Positions 1 through 9,892 of a DNA stretch of 64,000 nt are shown piece after piece (positions within the stretch are counted from its first letter, which is position 1; each line of letters starts with the position of its first letter). The translations under genes were made by a program, and so were the position numbers. The stretch is taken from contig NZ_LXEV01000018.1 of assembly GCF_001654965.1 (NCBI RefSeq), positions 62,001-126,000 on the forward strand. The letters run 5' to 3'. The notes below the pieces were generated by a model, which did no database searches, had not been told where the DNA came from, and saw only the letters and a program-made list of their open reading frames with translations. The stretch is from Proteus hauseri ATCC 700826 (lineage in GTDB: Bacteria > Pseudomonadota > Gammaproteobacteria > Enterobacterales > Enterobacteriaceae).

Positions 1-1136
1 TCTGAAATTACCACCGGTAGTTCTTCTCTAAATTCCTTTAACACTTGTGTGTTAATACAGCTTTGAATAGAAGGGAATAATATTTCAGCAGCTTCTGTTA
101 ACTCACCTGCAAGTACAACTTTTTGTGGATTAAATAAGTTGATGGCAATGGCTATCGCTTTACCTAAATGTAAGCCTACTTGTTTAATCGTCTCAACGGC
201 CAATGGATCATTTTTTACTGCCGCACGGCAGATGTCTTGGATTTGACATTGCGTTGGCGATAAGTACTGGCTTGGATAGCCTTGTTCCAGCTGGTAGCGT
301 ACTTTTGCTTCTATCGCGGGATTCGAAGCTATTGTTTCTAAGCAACCAAAATTACCACAGTGGCATCGCTCACCAAGAGGATCTATTTGGATATGGCCAA
401 TTTCGCCTAAGTTGCCTCGTTGGTTGAGTAAGATCTTATTATTAATAATAACACCAGCACCGGCACCTCGATGAATGCGCACTAATAAGGAGTCTTCACA
501 ATTGCGGGTAGCACCAAAGTAATTTTCTGCTAAGGCTAGGCTGCGAATATCGTGTCCCGCATAACAAGGAAGGTTAAAGCGTTTTTCTAGGCTTTCAACT
601 AATGCCCAATTATCCACCTTCATATGAGGCATATAACGGACAATTCCTTTATTAGGATCAACCAATCCCGGCAAAATCACTGAAATAGAAATAAGCTCAC
701 GAATGCGACGTTGATTTTGTTTAATAAAATCATCAATAGCATTAATGAGTCGTAGTTCTATTTCATGCTGAGTGCTTTGTTCGATAGGATAGTGCTGATC
801 AACCAACACTTTGCCTGAAAGATCATAAAGCGCAAGAGTGACATCGTTACGTCCTAAACGCACACTCACTGTATTGAAGTTACGATGCTCAACGACAATA
901 GAAATTGCACGACGCCCGCCGGTTGAAGCTTGTTGATCAACTTCTTTAATTAATCCGCGCTCTAGTAGCTGACGAGTAATCTTAGTGACACTGGCAGGGG
1001 CCAACTGACTTTGTTCGGCAATTTGGATACGGGAAATCGGCCCGTGTTGATCAATTAGCCGGTAAACTATCGCACTGTTAAGTTGCTTAACAAGATCGAT
1101 ATTGCCAATTTGCGTTTCAGTGTTGTTATGACTCAT
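1..1136 (-). CDS. nagC: NagC, GlcNAc-responsive ROK-family repressor (3' end cut by window)
   Basis: ROK-family transcriptional repressor of GlcNAc uptake and catabolism; GlcNAc-6-phosphate is the known inducer. The N-terminal part reads as a winged helix-turn-helix (QIGNIDLVKQLN, then a recognition region with LAPASVTK) followed by a ROK kinase-like fold with a Cys-rich zinc site (CHCGNFGCLE, around 370-330 on this strand). The window starts inside the gene; roughly the last 20 codons of a 406-residue family member are missing. I chose the ATG at 1136 because it aligns with E. coli NagC; an in-frame ATG at 1142 is also possible. It lies 15 bp after the nagA stop, so it is very likely the last gene of a nagBAC operon. 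Confidence 0.95.
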   Translation of the reverse strand, partial: MSHNNTETQIGNIDLVKQLNSAIVYRLIDQHGPISRIQIAEQSQLAPASVTKITRQLLERGLIKEVDQQASTGGRRAISIVVEHRNFNTVSVRLGRNDVTLALYDLSGKVLVDQHYPIEQSTQHEIELRLINAIDDFIKQNQRRIRELISISVILPGLVDPNKGIVRYMPHMKVDNWALVESLEKRFNLPCYAGHDIRSLALAENYFGATRNCEDSLLVRIHRGAGAGVIINNKILLNQRGNLGEIGHIQIDPLGERCHCGNFGCLETIASNPAIEAKVRYQLEQGYPSQYLSPTQCQIQDICRAAVKNDPLAVETIKQVGLHLGKAIAIAINLFNPQKVVLAGELTEAAEILFPSIQSCINTQVLKEFREELPVVIS

Positions 1137-1151
1137 CAGCATATACACCCA

Positions 1152-2315
1152 TTAGTTATCTGTTATTTCAATACCATTGACAAAAGTAGTACAAAGGTTG
1201 AAGTCCTTATCAAATGAAGTGAGGTTAGCAACCTTTCCTGCTTCAATTGTGCCTAGTTCTTTATCAGCGCCGATAGCTCGAGCAGGATAAAGTGTTGCCA
1301 TTCGCAATGTTTCATCTAATGGAATGCCAACATGAATAACGCTATTTTTTATCGCATCAATCATGGTAAGCGATGAGCCACTTAATGTGCCATCAGCATC
1401 AACACAAAGACCATTACGATAATATATGGTTTTTCCTGCGAAAACGAAGCTATCCATCTCATTTTTATTAGGATCTAGCCCAGCAGGTGCGGTTGCATCC
1501 GTTACTAAGAGCAGCTTTTCGCCTTTTAAACGTTTACTGTTACGAATATTTGCCCATGAAACATGTAAGCCGTCGGCAATTATACCAGCATATACCTCTG
1601 GTGTATCATAAATAGCGCCAACTAAGCCTGGACCTCGGCCTGTAATATAAGGCATGGCATTATAAAGATGGGTCGATAATGAAATCCCCGTACGGAATCC
1701 TTTACGAGCTTCTTCATATGTAGAGTTAGAATGGCCAGCTGAAACAACAATGCCTGCTTGAATTAATTGACGGATATATTTTTCATCAACCATTTCAGGT
1801 GCAAGAGTGATTTTAGTAATAACGTCGGCGTTATGACACAAATAGTCAATCATCTCAGTACTTGGCTGGCGAATAAATTGAGGATCGTGGGTCCCTTTTT
1901 TAATCACATTAATATAAGGGCCTTCTAAATGCAGACCTAATACCTTATTTTTATGTTTCTTCATATAGGTACGAGTTGCTTCAATCCCTATTTTCATTAA
2001 CTCATCAGAACAGGTAATTAAAGTAGGTAGATAACTTGTGCTACCTAAGCGCTCATTGGCTTTTTGCATAATTTCTAACGTTTCAACGGTGACATTTTCT
2101 GGTGTATCGTTAAATTGCACACCACCGCAGCCATTGACTTGTAAATCAATAAAACCAGGCGAAAGAATTGCACCTTTCATATCACGGACGGTAATGTTTT
2201 CTGGCAGTTGGTCCTGTGGACAAATCTGCTCAATACGGGAGCCGTTAATAATAATGGCGTGATTTTCTAAACGGTCATAACCTGTATAAATAACAGCATT
2301 TGTTAAGGCAAACAT
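1152..2315 (-). CDS. nagA: N-acetylglucosamine-6-phosphate deacetylase
   Basis: Cytoplasmic amidohydrolase that removes acetate from GlcNAc-6-P to give glucosamine-6-P. At 387 residues it has the usual length. The metal and catalytic residues of the E. coli enzyme fall at the same positions: E131 (LHLEGPYIN), H195 ([12 protein letters not shown]), H216 (STHLYNAM) and the catalytic D273 ([10 protein letters not shown]). The [10 protein letters not shown] motif sits at 61-70. It lies between nagB (125 bp upstream, with two small hairpins) and nagC (15 bp downstream), as in the classical nagBAC order, and would be co-transcribed with nagB under NagC and CRP control. Confidence 0.97.
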   Translation of the reverse strand: MFALTNAVIYTGYDRLENHAIIINGSRIEQICPQDQLPENITVRDMKGAILSPGFIDLQVNGCGGVQFNDTPENVTVETLEIMQKANERLGSTSYLPTLITCSDELMKIGIEATRTYMKKHKNKVLGLHLEGPYINVIKKGTHDPQFIRQPSTEMIDYLCHNADVITKITLAPEMVDEKYIRQLIQAGIVVSAGHSNSTYEEARKGFRTGISLSTHLYNAMPYITGRGPGLVGAIYDTPEVYAGIIADGLHVSWANIRNSKRLKGEKLLLVTDATAPAGLDPNKNEMDSFVFAGKTIYYRNGLCVDADGTLSGSSLTMIDAIKNSVIHVGIPLDETLRMATLYPARAIGADKELGTIEAGKVANLTSFDKDFNLCTTFVNGIEITDN

Positions 2316-2356
2316 ACCTTAGTCTCCTGATAAGGGAAGTAAATCGAAAATCCGAT

Positions 2357-2380
2357 ATCAGCCAGAAAAGACTGGCTGAT
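2357..2380 (-). other. Intercistronic hairpin between nagB and nagA
   Basis: Perfect 9-bp inverted repeat (ATCAGCCAG / CTGGCTGAT) with a 6-nt loop, followed closely by a second AT-rich palindrome at 2407-2423. Neither has a clear U-tract, so they look like mRNA processing or stabilising structures between nagB and nagA rather than terminators. Seen in sequence; the role is inferred. Confidence 0.5.
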
Positions 2381-2440
2381 AATAAAGAGAGTTTAGTCTT
2401 TTTCCACCAATTTAATAAATTGGGTACTTTATCACTAAAC

Positions 2441-3247
2441 TTAATCTTGGTATTTCTGACACTCTAGCGCTTCGATTTGTTGAAAATAACGTAATGTTTT
2501 AACACGTAATTCCATTGTGGCTGGGTCATCACAGACTAAAAGTGCTTTTGGATGTAATTGAACACAAGAAATCGTCCACATATGATTCACTGCGCCTTCA
2601 GTTGCTGCTTGAACAGCTTGCGCTTTATTGAAACCCGTTGCCAAAATCATTAATTCTTCGGCGTCTAACAACGTACCTACACCTACGGTAAGTGCATATT
2701 TAGGTACTTGATTAATATCATTACCAAAGAAACGAGAGTTCGCTAAACGTGTATCTTCTGTCAGCGTTTTCATGCGAGTGCGTGATGCTAAAGATGAAGC
2801 CGGTTCATTAAATGCGATATGACCATCGTTGCCTACACCACCCATAAACAGATTGATTTTGCCATAAGACTTAATTTTTGCCTCATAACGCGCGCATTCT
2901 GCGGTTGGATCGGATGCATTGCCATTTAATAAATTGATATTTTCATCTTTAATATCAATATGGTTAAAAAAGTTTTCATACATAAAAGTACGGTAACTTT
3001 GTGAATGATCAGAAGGAATACCAATGTATTCATCCATGTTGAAGGTAACAACATGCTGAAAACTGACTTTTCCTGCACGATGCAACTCAATTAACTCTTT
3101 ATACGTAGCTAATGGTGTACCACCAGTAGGTAAACCAAGTACAAAAGGGTGTTCAGCCGTTGGATTAAACGCATTGATCCTCTCAACGATATGATTTGCT
3201 GACCATTTTCCCACTTGCTTTGCTGTGGATAGGGGGATTAACCTCAT
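2441..3247 (-). CDS. nagB: Glucosamine-6-phosphate deaminase
   Basis: Converts glucosamine-6-P to fructose-6-P and ammonia, the final step of amino-sugar catabolism. Counting from the ATG at 3247, the catalytic set D72, D141, H143 and E148 ([17 protein letters not shown]) coincides with E. coli NagB. An ORF open to 3271 adds eight residues (MSFFYEVT) not found in the family. The start at 3247 ([15 protein letters not shown]) has a GAGG Shine-Dalgarno a few bases upstream and gives 268 residues. First gene of the leftward nagBAC operon, divergent from nagE, so the 350-bp gap between them carries control sites for both. Confidence 0.97.
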   Translation of the reverse strand: MRLIPLSTAKQVGKWSANHIVERINAFNPTAEHPFVLGLPTGGTPLATYKELIELHRAGKVSFQHVVTFNMDEYIGIPSDHSQSYRTFMYENFFNHIDIKDENINLLNGNASDPTAECARYEAKIKSYGKINLFMGGVGNDGHIAFNEPASSLASRTRMKTLTEDTRLANSRFFGNDINQVPKYALTVGVGTLLDAEELMILATGFNKAQAVQAATEGAVNHMWTISCVQLHPKALLVCDDPATMELRVKTLRYFQQIEALECQKYQD

Positions 3248-3444
3248 AGTAACCTCATAGAAAAAAGACAAATCTGATAACTCAGTACGTTATATTTCAT
3301 CGTGTGATTATCAGTGACTCATCTATAACACGAATTTATCTCGTTTTTTAGTCGATGAACGTGTTGTACACTGAAAAGATATTTTTAATCATAAAATAAG
3401 CTTTCTGACTTAGCCAGCATTTCAGTCAAAAAATATACGATATT

Positions 3445-3460
3445 GGTGACTTTAGTCACA
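3445..3460. promoter_or_regulatory. CRP-like site in nagB-nagE region
   Basis: GGTGA-CTTTAG-TCACA matches the CRP consensus TGTGA-N6-TCACA at 9 of 10 positions. It sits between the divergent genes, as the CRP site does in E. coli nagE-nagB. Identified by eye only. Confidence 0.6.
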
Positions 3461-3475
3461 AATTAGCACTAATTA

Positions 3476-3492
3476 ATTTGCGATACGAAATA
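3476..3492. promoter_or_regulatory. Possible NagC operator upstream of nagE
   Basis: TTTGCGATACGAAATAA is an imperfect AT-flanked palindrome with CG-containing half-sites, similar in style to the much clearer NagC operator before chiP. Its place upstream of nagE supports the reading; the match is too loose to be certain. Confidence 0.4.
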
Positions 3493-3600
3493 ATTTTTTT
3501 AGACTAAAAATGAATTAAATAATTAGCTCATCAATTTTGTTATAAAATATATATGAGTATGAATAAGATCCCAATATAGGGGCTATCCAAGGGGGAGTTT

Positions 3601-5643
3601 GTGAATATTTTAAGTTATCTGCAGAAAATAGGGCGGGCATTGATGGTGCCAGTCGCTACACTGCCTGCAGCTGCAATACTGATGGGGATTGGATATTGGA
3701 TTGACCCAGTAGGTTGGGGTAGCGATAACGCGCTAGCCGCCTTACTGATTAAATCTGGTGCTGCAATCATCGATAATATGTCAGTCTTGTTTGCTATAGG
3801 TGTTGCTTATGGTATGTCAAAAGACAAAGACGGCGCTGCTGCTTTAACAGGTTTTGTGGGTTTCTTGGTTGTCACAACACTCTGTTCACCTGCTGCGGTT
3901 TCAATGATTAAAGGGCTTCCGCTAGCTGAAGTACCTGTCGCTTTTGGTAAAATCAATAACCAATTCGTCGGTATTCTGGTCGGGGTTTTGTCTGCTGAAC
4001 TTTATAACCGTTTTAGTGGAGTTGAACTACCTCGTGCGCTCTCTTTCTTTAGTGGTCGCCGTTTAGTACCAATCTTAACTTCGTTCTTAATGATCATCGT
4101 TGCATTTATTTTGATGTATATCTGGCCTGTTATTTATGGCGGATTAGTCAGCTTCGGTGAAAGTATTAAAGATATGGGGGCATTAGGCGCAGGTATTTAT
4201 GCATTCTTTAACCGTTTATTAATTCCGGTTGGCTTACACCATGCATTAAACTCTGTATTCTGGTTTGATGTGGCTGGAATCAACGATATTCCTAACTTCC
4301 TTGCCGGTCAGCAAGCTATTGATTCTGGCTTAGCTACTGTGGGTGTTACGGGTCGTTATCAAGCGGGTTTCTTCCCTGTTATGATGTTTGGTTTACCAGG
4401 TGCTGCACTGGCGATTTATCACTGTGCACGTAAAGAACATAAGGCAAAAGTTGCGGGTATCATGATGGCGGGTGCATTTGCTGCATTCTTCACCGGGATT
4501 ACTGAGCCACTTGAATTCTCATTTATGTTCGTTGCTCCAGTGTTATATGTTATCCATGCATTCTTAATGGCGATTTCTGTTTATATCGCAGCAAGTATGG
4601 AGTGGATTTCTGGGTTCGGCTTTAGTGCGGGTATGGTGGATATGTTCTTATCATCACGTAACCCATTAGCTGTTCACTGGTATATGCTGATTGTTCAGGG
4701 GATTGTTTTCTTCTTCATTTACTACGGTATATTCCGTTTCACTATCACCAAATTCAACCTGAAAACACCTGGTCGTGAAGATGAAGTCTCTGGTGATGAA
4801 ACGGCTGATGGTTACGATGAAGATGTAAAAACCGCACCAAAAAATAGCAAAGAAGGTATTCAGCAAGAAGCTCGTCAATATATCGCGGCTATTGGTGGTT
4901 CTGATAACTTAACGGGTATCGATGCTTGTATCACCCGCTTGCGCCTTAATGTAAAAGACTCCAGCATTGTTAATGATGCTTATGCTAAACGTTTAGGTGC
5001 GTCAGGTGTTATCCGTTTAAATAAGCAAAGTGTTCAGGTTATTGTTGGAACACGCGCAGAATTAGTTGCTAGCGCAATGCGTGATGTATTAACACAAGGC
5101 CCAGTTCCTGCTTATGCTGGTGGTGCCTCATCTTCTATTTCTACTGAGAAGGCTGCGGTAGTAAAAGAAAATACGCATGCAAAAGTTGTCCTCAATATGA
5201 TTGCACCTTTTGATGGTGAAGTTGTTGCATTAAAAGATGTACCTGATGAGGCGTTCTCTAGTGGTGTTGTGGGTGATGGTATTGCTATTAAACCTACATC
5301 TAACATTGTTATGGCGCCTGCGGCGGGTACTGTAGTCAAGATTTTTGATACAAATCATGCATTCTGTATTGAAACTAATGAAGGGGCTGAAATTATCGTT
5401 CATATGGGTATTGATACAGTAACCTTGGGCGGTAAAGGCTTTAAACGCTTAGTTGAAGAAGGCTCTGAGGTTACATTAGGGCAAGGCATATTAGAATTAG
5501 ATCTTGATTATTTAAATGCCAATGCTAAATCGATGATAAGCCCAGTTATTGTCAGTAATATTGATGATTTCGATAAAATTGCAGAACAAGTATCAGGCAA
5601 CGTTGTTGGAAACAAAACGGTCATCTATAAAGTATTAAAATAA
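3601..5643 (+). CDS. nagE: PTS system N-acetylglucosamine EIICBA component
   Basis: Inner-membrane phosphotransferase permease that imports GlcNAc and phosphorylates it at C6. Domains in order: EIIC membrane domain (about 1-380, many hydrophobic helices), EIIB with the phosphorylated cysteine at C443 (GIDACITRLRL), and a C-terminal EIIA with the phosphohistidine at H601 (IIVHMGIDTV). A hydrophilic linker around 395-420 and a second at 500-525 join the domains. The start is GTG at 3601 with a strong GGGGGAG Shine-Dalgarno. At 680 residues it is slightly longer than E. coli NagE (about 648), mainly in the linkers. Divergent from nagBAC and followed by a terminator. Confidence 0.97.
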   Translation: MNILSYLQKIGRALMVPVATLPAAAILMGIGYWIDPVGWGSDNALAALLIKSGAAIIDNMSVLFAIGVAYGMSKDKDGAAALTGFVGFLVVTTLCSPAAVSMIKGLPLAEVPVAFGKINNQFVGILVGVLSAELYNRFSGVELPRALSFFSGRRLVPILTSFLMIIVAFILMYIWPVIYGGLVSFGESIKDMGALGAGIYAFFNRLLIPVGLHHALNSVFWFDVAGINDIPNFLAGQQAIDSGLATVGVTGRYQAGFFPVMMFGLPGAALAIYHCARKEHKAKVAGIMMAGAFAAFFTGITEPLEFSFMFVAPVLYVIHAFLMAISVYIAASMEWISGFGFSAGMVDMFLSSRNPLAVHWYMLIVQGIVFFFIYYGIFRFTITKFNLKTPGREDEVSGDETADGYDEDVKTAPKNSKEGIQQEARQYIAAIGGSDNLTGIDACITRLRLNVKDSSIVNDAYAKRLGASGVIRLNKQSVQVIVGTRAELVASAMRDVLTQGPVPAYAGGASSSISTEKAAVVKENTHAKVVLNMIAPFDGEVVALKDVPDEAFSSGVVGDGIAIKPTSNIVMAPAAGTVVKIFDTNHAFCIETNEGAEIIVHMGIDTVTLGGKGFKRLVEEGSEVTLGQGILELDLDYLNANAKSMISPVIVSNIDDFDKIAEQVSGNVVGNKTVIYKVLK

Positions 5644-5697
5644 ATTTCATACAGATATTTAATCCTCTATAAAGAGATGGTTAAATAAGACGATAAA

Positions 5698-5728
5698 ACG
5701 GGGAGTCTTTCAAACTTCCCGTTTTTTT
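5698..5728 (+). terminator. Rho-independent terminator after nagE
   Basis: Stem ACGGGGAGT / ACTTCCCGT (one G-U pair) with a 7-nt loop, followed by seven Ts, 55 bp after the nagE stop. Confidence 0.85.
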
Positions 5729-5834
5729 ATCCCTATTTTGATAAATATCTTGGCGGTGTATTTCGCTAGGGTATTTATGAAACCCACTTATTGGATTATA
5801 GTGGATTAATTATGCGTTTTGCTTTGAGGAAAAA

Positions 5835-7508
5835 ATGACCATGAATGAGGCAGATGCCCGCCCAACCAATTTTATTCGTCAAATTATCGACGAAGATCTG
5901 GCTACAGGGAAACATAACAGTGTCCATACCCGTTTCCCACCTGAACCTAATGGCTACCTTCATATTGGCCATGCGAAATCAATTTGTTTAAATTTTGGTA
6001 TTGCTCAAGATTACCAGGGTAAATGTAATTTACGTTTTGATGATACAAACCCAGTCAAAGAAGATATTGAGTATATTAATTCTATTCAAAAAGATGTTCA
6101 GTGGTTAGGTTTCCAATGGGATGGTAACATTCATTACTCCTCTGACTATTTTGATCAGCTTTATAATTACGCAATAGAGCTAATCAATAAAGGCTTAGCT
6201 TATGTTGATGAGCTAAGTGCTGAAGAGATCCGTGAATACCGCGGTACATTAAAAGAGCCAGGTAAAAATAGCCCTTATCGTTCTCGTAGCGTAGAAGAAA
6301 ACTTAGCACTGTTTGAAAAAATGCGTGCTGGTGAATTTGCAGAAGGTAAGGCCTGTTTACGTGCAAAAATTGATATGGCATCTTCATTTATCGTAATGCG
6401 TGATCCTGTGCTTTATCGAATTAAATTCGCAGAACATCACCAAACGGGTAATAAATGGTGTATTTATCCAATGTATGATTTTACCCATTGTATTTCTGAT
6501 GCATTGGAAAATATCACACATTCTCTGTGTACTTTAGAGTTCCAAGATAATCGTCGTTTATATGATTGGGTGCTGGATAACATTACTATTCCTTGTCATC
6601 CTCGTCAGTACGAGTTTTCACGCCTTAACCTTGAATACACTGTAATGTCTAAGCGTAAGCTTAACCAGTTAGTGACAGAGCATATTGTTGAAGGTTGGGA
6701 TGACCCGCGTATGCTGACTATTTCTGGTTTACGCCGTCGTGGTTATACTGCTAGTTCTATTCGTGAATTTTGTCAGCGTATTGGTGTGACCAAACAAGAA
6801 AACAACGTTGAAATGGCCGCGTTAGAATCTTGTATTCGTGATGATTTAAATGAAAATGCACCACGTGCAATGGCCGTTATCGATCCTGTTCGCTTAGTGA
6901 TTGAAAATATGCCAGAAGGCGAAGAGATCCTGACTGCGCCTAATCATCCTAATAAGCCAGAGATGGGAACACGTGAAGTACCTTTTAGTCGTGAAATTTA
7001 TATTGATCGTGCCGATTTTAAAGAAGAAGCCAATCGTCAATATAAACGCCTAGTATTAGATAAAGAAGTACGTTTACGTAATGCTTATGTGATTAAAGCT
7101 GTCCGTGTTGAGAAAGACGAACAAGGTGAAATTACTACTATTTACTGTACTTACGACCCAGAGACTTTAAATAAAGATCCTGCTGATGGACGTAAAGTAA
7201 AAGGGGTTATTCATTGGGTAAGTATCCCACATGCTATTCCTGCTGAAATTCGTCTTTATGACCGTTTATTTAGCGTTGCCAACCCAGCGGCGGAAGATGA
7301 TTTCTTAGCCACGATTAATCCAGAATCATTAGTTATTCGTCAAGGTTTTGTAGAGCGTAGTCTGAAAGGTGCTGAAATCGAAAAAGCTTACCAGTTTGAA
7401 CGTGAAGGTTATTTCTGTGCTGATAAGCTCTCGACTGCGGATAAACTTGTTTTCAACCGTACCGTCGGTTTACGCGATACTTGGGCGAAGATTTCTCAGC
7501 AAGGCTGA
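5835..7508 (+). CDS. glnS: Glutaminyl-tRNA synthetase
   Basis: Class I aminoacyl-tRNA synthetase that charges tRNA-Gln. The HIGH motif is seen as LHIGHAKS near residue 43 and the KMSKS-type loop as VMSKRKLN near 270. Sequence is collinear with E. coli GlnS across the catalytic domain and the C-terminal beta-barrel anticodon-binding domains. At 557 residues it compares with 554. Two ATGs (5835 and 5841) are both usable: GAGGA at 5826-5830 is 4 nt before the first and 10 nt before the second. The nagE-glnS-chiP order matches E. coli. Constitutive housekeeping gene with its own terminator. Confidence 0.98.
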   Translation: MTMNEADARPTNFIRQIIDEDLATGKHNSVHTRFPPEPNGYLHIGHAKSICLNFGIAQDYQGKCNLRFDDTNPVKEDIEYINSIQKDVQWLGFQWDGNIHYSSDYFDQLYNYAIELINKGLAYVDELSAEEIREYRGTLKEPGKNSPYRSRSVEENLALFEKMRAGEFAEGKACLRAKIDMASSFIVMRDPVLYRIKFAEHHQTGNKWCIYPMYDFTHCISDALENITHSLCTLEFQDNRRLYDWVLDNITIPCHPRQYEFSRLNLEYTVMSKRKLNQLVTEHIVEGWDDPRMLTISGLRRRGYTASSIREFCQRIGVTKQENNVEMAALESCIRDDLNENAPRAMAVIDPVRLVIENMPEGEEILTAPNHPNKPEMGTREVPFSREIYIDRADFKEEANRQYKRLVLDKEVRLRNAYVIKAVRVEKDEQGEITTIYCTYDPETLNKDPADGRKVKGVIHWVSIPHAIPAEIRLYDRLFSVANPAAEDDFLATINPESLVIRQGFVERSLKGAEIEKAYQFEREGYFCADKLSTADKLVFNRTVGLRDTWAKISQQG

Positions 7509-7543
7509 TAAATTTTTACCCATTAAGTGTTAATTAATTAAAT

Positions 7544-7580
7544 AAAATGCTCGATATTTATTATCGAGCATTTTTTGTTT
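7544..7580 (+). terminator. Rho-independent terminator after glnS
   Basis: AAAATGCTCGATA pairs with TATCGAGCATTTT in a 13-bp stem with a 5-nt loop, running into a T-rich tail. Confidence 0.9.
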
Positions 7581-7792
7581 TTCTCATTTTATGGTTTTAG
7601 TTTTATTTCTTATTAAATAGTTTATCTACTGTATTACTAGTTATTCTGATATATAAAATTTGTGTTTATTTATAAACCTAATTATTTTCTATCATCAATA
7701 TAATAAATCACTTTTAAAATAGTTAATTTTAGAGCGTTTTATTCCTCTGTTTTTATTGGTTATTACACAAAATAAGACTGTAATTAGTGAAA

Positions 7793-7808
7793 TGTGATTT
7801 ATTCCACA
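7793..7808. promoter_or_regulatory. CRP-like site upstream of chiP
   Basis: TGTGA-TTTATT-CCACA matches TGTGA-N6-TCACA at 9 of 10 positions. It lies about 250 bp upstream of the predicted chiP start point, so direct activation would need looping or a second, nearer site. Confidence 0.45.
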
Positions 7809-8024
7809 TATTTTCCGTTGTTAAAAAAGATCTCTTATAAGAGATACTTATTATTATTAATTGTAGAAAACAATTCTAATATCATTAAATGATTAACTAA
7901 TAAAATTATTTAAAATCAATTAATTAAATTTAATTTTGAAGATATGGCACAAAAGAAAACAAATGAAACATATTTTTAGTTATGTGCCCTTGGTCATATT
8001 TTGATAAAAATTCTATTTTTTAGG

Positions 8025-8053
8025 TTGATAATTCGCGTCGCGAAAAATATGCT
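8025..8053 (+). promoter_or_regulatory. chiP promoter with NagC operator in the spacer
   Basis: TTGATA (8025-8030), a 17-bp spacer, then TATGCT (8048-8053) is a good sigma-70 promoter. The spacer holds TTCGCGTCGCGAA (8032-8044), a perfect 13-bp palindrome around one central base that agrees with known NagC operators. NagC bound there would block RNA polymerase, giving GlcNAc- or chitosugar-inducible chiP expression. Promoter and palindrome are seen; NagC binding is inferred from the family and the gene controlled. Confidence 0.75.
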
Positions 8054-8137
8054 GTTTCTAACCTAATTTAGGTTTTTTCCCCACTTGGGGTTTTATATTT
8101 GGAAATAGGCATTGTGCTTATTTCTTTTTTAGTCAAA

Positions 8138-8149
8138 GTCAAAGAGGAA
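8138..8149 (+). promoter_or_regulatory. chiP ribosome-binding site complementary to ChiX sRNA
   Basis: GTCAAAGAGGAA covers the chiP Shine-Dalgarno and is, from memory of E. coli ChiX, a 12-nt perfect complement of its seed (UUCCUCUUUGAC). In E. coli and Salmonella ChiX pairs here and silences chiP unless chitosugars are present. The ChiX gene is not in this window. Confidence 0.65.
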
Positions 8150-8157
8150 ACAATGCT

Positions 8158-9552
8158 ATGGTTATGCAACATGCTAAACCAGGCAGGGTAGCACTTGCCG
8201 TTATGGGCGCATTGCTGGTAACTGCTTTACCTGCTCATGTGTCTTATGCTGAAGGATTTATTGATGACTCGACCTTAACTGGGGGTCTTTATTATTGGCA
8301 ACGTGACCGTGATAGAAAACAGGTAGAACCAGGTAGCCCCGATCACGGAAAATATAAAGCCAACTTACACCACTCTTCTGCTAATGCTAATTTAGATTTT
8401 TCATCGGGTTATTTGGGGAATTTTATTGGTATCGATTTAGCCGCTTTTGGAGCGCTAGAACTGAATACCAGTGGGCCTGCTGCACCGAATGAAATAGGTT
8501 TTAGTGATGCAAAAAGTCGTTGGGATGAAAAATGGACCGGCGACCGCAGTGGCATGAGTGTTTACAAAGCCGCTGCTAAATTTAAATTAGGTAATTTTTG
8601 GGCCCAAGGGGGGTATATCCAACCTAAAGGTCAAACGTTATTACGTCCTCATTGGAGTTTCTTACCAGGAACTTATCGCGGTGCTGAGGCGGGTGCTGTT
8701 TTCGATTTTGATAAAAGCGGTGAGTTATCGTTCTCATATATGTGGACGGATGAATACAAAGCACCGTGGTATCGGAATATGTATAACTTCCGTAAAGCTG
8801 ACCTAGAAACAAATATCAGTTATCTCCATTCTTTTGGCGCAAAATACGATTTTAAAAATAGTCTCGTTTTAGAAGCGGCTTATGGTCAAGCTGACGGTTA
8901 TATTGATCAATATTTTGGTAAGGTTTCTTATGATTTCCCTATCGGTGATAATGAATTAAGAACTTCATATCAGTTCTACGGCGCTAAAGATAAAGTCACT
9001 GGTGGCGGTGTTAATGATGTTTATGACGGGCTGGCATGGTTACAAGCATTAACTTTTGGTTATACCCATAATGTGTTTGATTTTAAAGTCGAAGGTACTT
9101 GGGTTAAAGCTGAGGGGAATCAAGGTTACTTCTTACAGCGTATGACTCCGGGTTGGGCAACATCGAATGGTCGTCTTGATATTTGGTGGGATGGTCGTTC
9201 AGATTTTAACGCCAATGGCGAAAAAGCACTTTATGCTGGTGTGATGTATGATCTGAAAAACTGGGATCTTTCTGGTTGGGCAGTGGGTACTTCTTATATT
9301 TATGCATGGGATGCTAAACCAAGTGGGAATGCTATTTACGACCAAAATAAACGTATCAGAGAAAGTGCATGGAATGCGGATATTATGTATACAGTTCAAG
9401 AAGGTCGAGCAAAAGGTACGCTGTTTAAATTGCACTATACCCGTTATGACAACCACTCTGATATTCCTAGCTACGATGGTGGCTTCGGTAATATATTCCA
9501 AGATGAAAAAGACGTTAAATTTAACGTAATAATGCCATTTACTATTTTCTAA
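8158..9552 (+). CDS. chiP: Chitoporin, outer-membrane chitooligosaccharide channel
   Basis: OprD/ChiP-family outer-membrane porin (formerly YbfM) that lets chitooligosaccharides into the periplasm. An N-terminal signal peptide ends near residue 31 ([14 protein letters not shown]). The mature protein shows alternating aromatic beta-strands and ends in a C-terminal phenylalanine (IMPFTIF), as outer-membrane barrels do. It is collinear with E. coli ChiP throughout ([41 protein letters not shown]). The ATG at 8158 follows AGAGGAAA; an out-of-frame ATG at 8153 was discounted. It keeps its E. coli place after glnS, but chiQ, usually next, is absent. Regulation by NagC and ChiX is predicted from upstream sites. 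Confidence 0.95.
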   Translation: MVMQHAKPGRVALAVMGALLVTALPAHVSYAEGFIDDSTLTGGLYYWQRDRDRKQVEPGSPDHGKYKANLHHSSANANLDFSSGYLGNFIGIDLAAFGALELNTSGPAAPNEIGFSDAKSRWDEKWTGDRSGMSVYKAAAKFKLGNFWAQGGYIQPKGQTLLRPHWSFLPGTYRGAEAGAVFDFDKSGELSFSYMWTDEYKAPWYRNMYNFRKADLETNISYLHSFGAKYDFKNSLVLEAAYGQADGYIDQYFGKVSYDFPIGDNELRTSYQFYGAKDKVTGGGVNDVYDGLAWLQALTFGYTHNVFDFKVEGTWVKAEGNQGYFLQRMTPGWATSNGRLDIWWDGRSDFNANGEKALYAGVMYDLKNWDLSGWAVGTSYIYAWDAKPSGNAIYDQNKRIRESAWNADIMYTVQEGRAKGTLFKLHYTRYDNHSDIPSYDGGFGNIFQDEKDVKFNVIMPFTIF

Positions 9553-9563
9553 GTTAATGGCGA

Positions 9564-9594
9564 GGATAAAGTGTATTCATTCGCACTTTATCCT
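9564..9594 (+). terminator. Hairpin terminator after chiP
   Basis: GGATAAAGTG / CACTTTATCC, a 10-bp perfect stem, 12 bp after the chiP stop. The T-tract is weak (TTAATAAAA). Confidence 0.6.
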
Positions 9595-9892
9595 TAATAA
9601 AAATAGCTGTAAAAGAAGTAAATAGACCATGAAAACAAAGAAATGTACAAAATAATTAGTTAAGCGTCAGAAAGTGAAAAGTAATAGGTTAGATAAACGT
9701 TATCCTCAAATACGTTAGTCATAAGTAAAGCGGTTAGAAGTGAAAGAGTAGTTAGAGAGTCATTGCCATCACGCAGTAAAAAGAGTAAGGCTGAAATGAA
9801 GTAAAAGTCGTCATGTCATGTCGTCAGAAATAAATTTAAGCTAATTAAGTTTATTTCATCTGCTTCAGTGAGTTATTTCGCAATATTTGCGT

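Larger units (their letters stand above)
3248..3600. promoter_or_regulatory. nagB-nagE divergent control region
   Basis: 353 bp without a gene between the divergent nagBAC and nagE units. It contains a CRP-like site (3445-3460) and an imperfect NagC-like palindrome (about 3476-3492). In E. coli the same region binds NagC at paired operators with DNA looping and CRP between them. A clear second NagC operator near nagB was not identified by eye. A possible nagE -10 (TAAAAT) lies at 3543-3548. The nagE Shine-Dalgarno GGGGGAG is at 3591-3597. Confidence 0.7.
7509..8157. other. Long AT-rich gap with chiP control region
   Basis: 649 bp between glnS and chiP without a credible ORF. It starts with the glnS terminator and then holds the chiP regulatory region: CRP-like site 7793-7808, a weaker CRP-like sequence TGTGCCCTTGGTCATA at 7983-7998, the promoter 8025-8053 with an embedded NagC operator, two short hairpins with T-runs (8060-8080 and 8081-8096), and a ChiX-complementary stretch over the ribosome-binding site. 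Confidence 0.8.

Noticed and set aside
3248-3271. Eight-residue N-terminal extension of nagB
   Set aside because: Not found in the family. The Shine-Dalgarno lies within it, and catalytic residue numbering matches E. coli only from 3247.
8153-8155. ATG five bases before the chiP start
   Set aside because: Out of frame with chiP and opens no useful frame.
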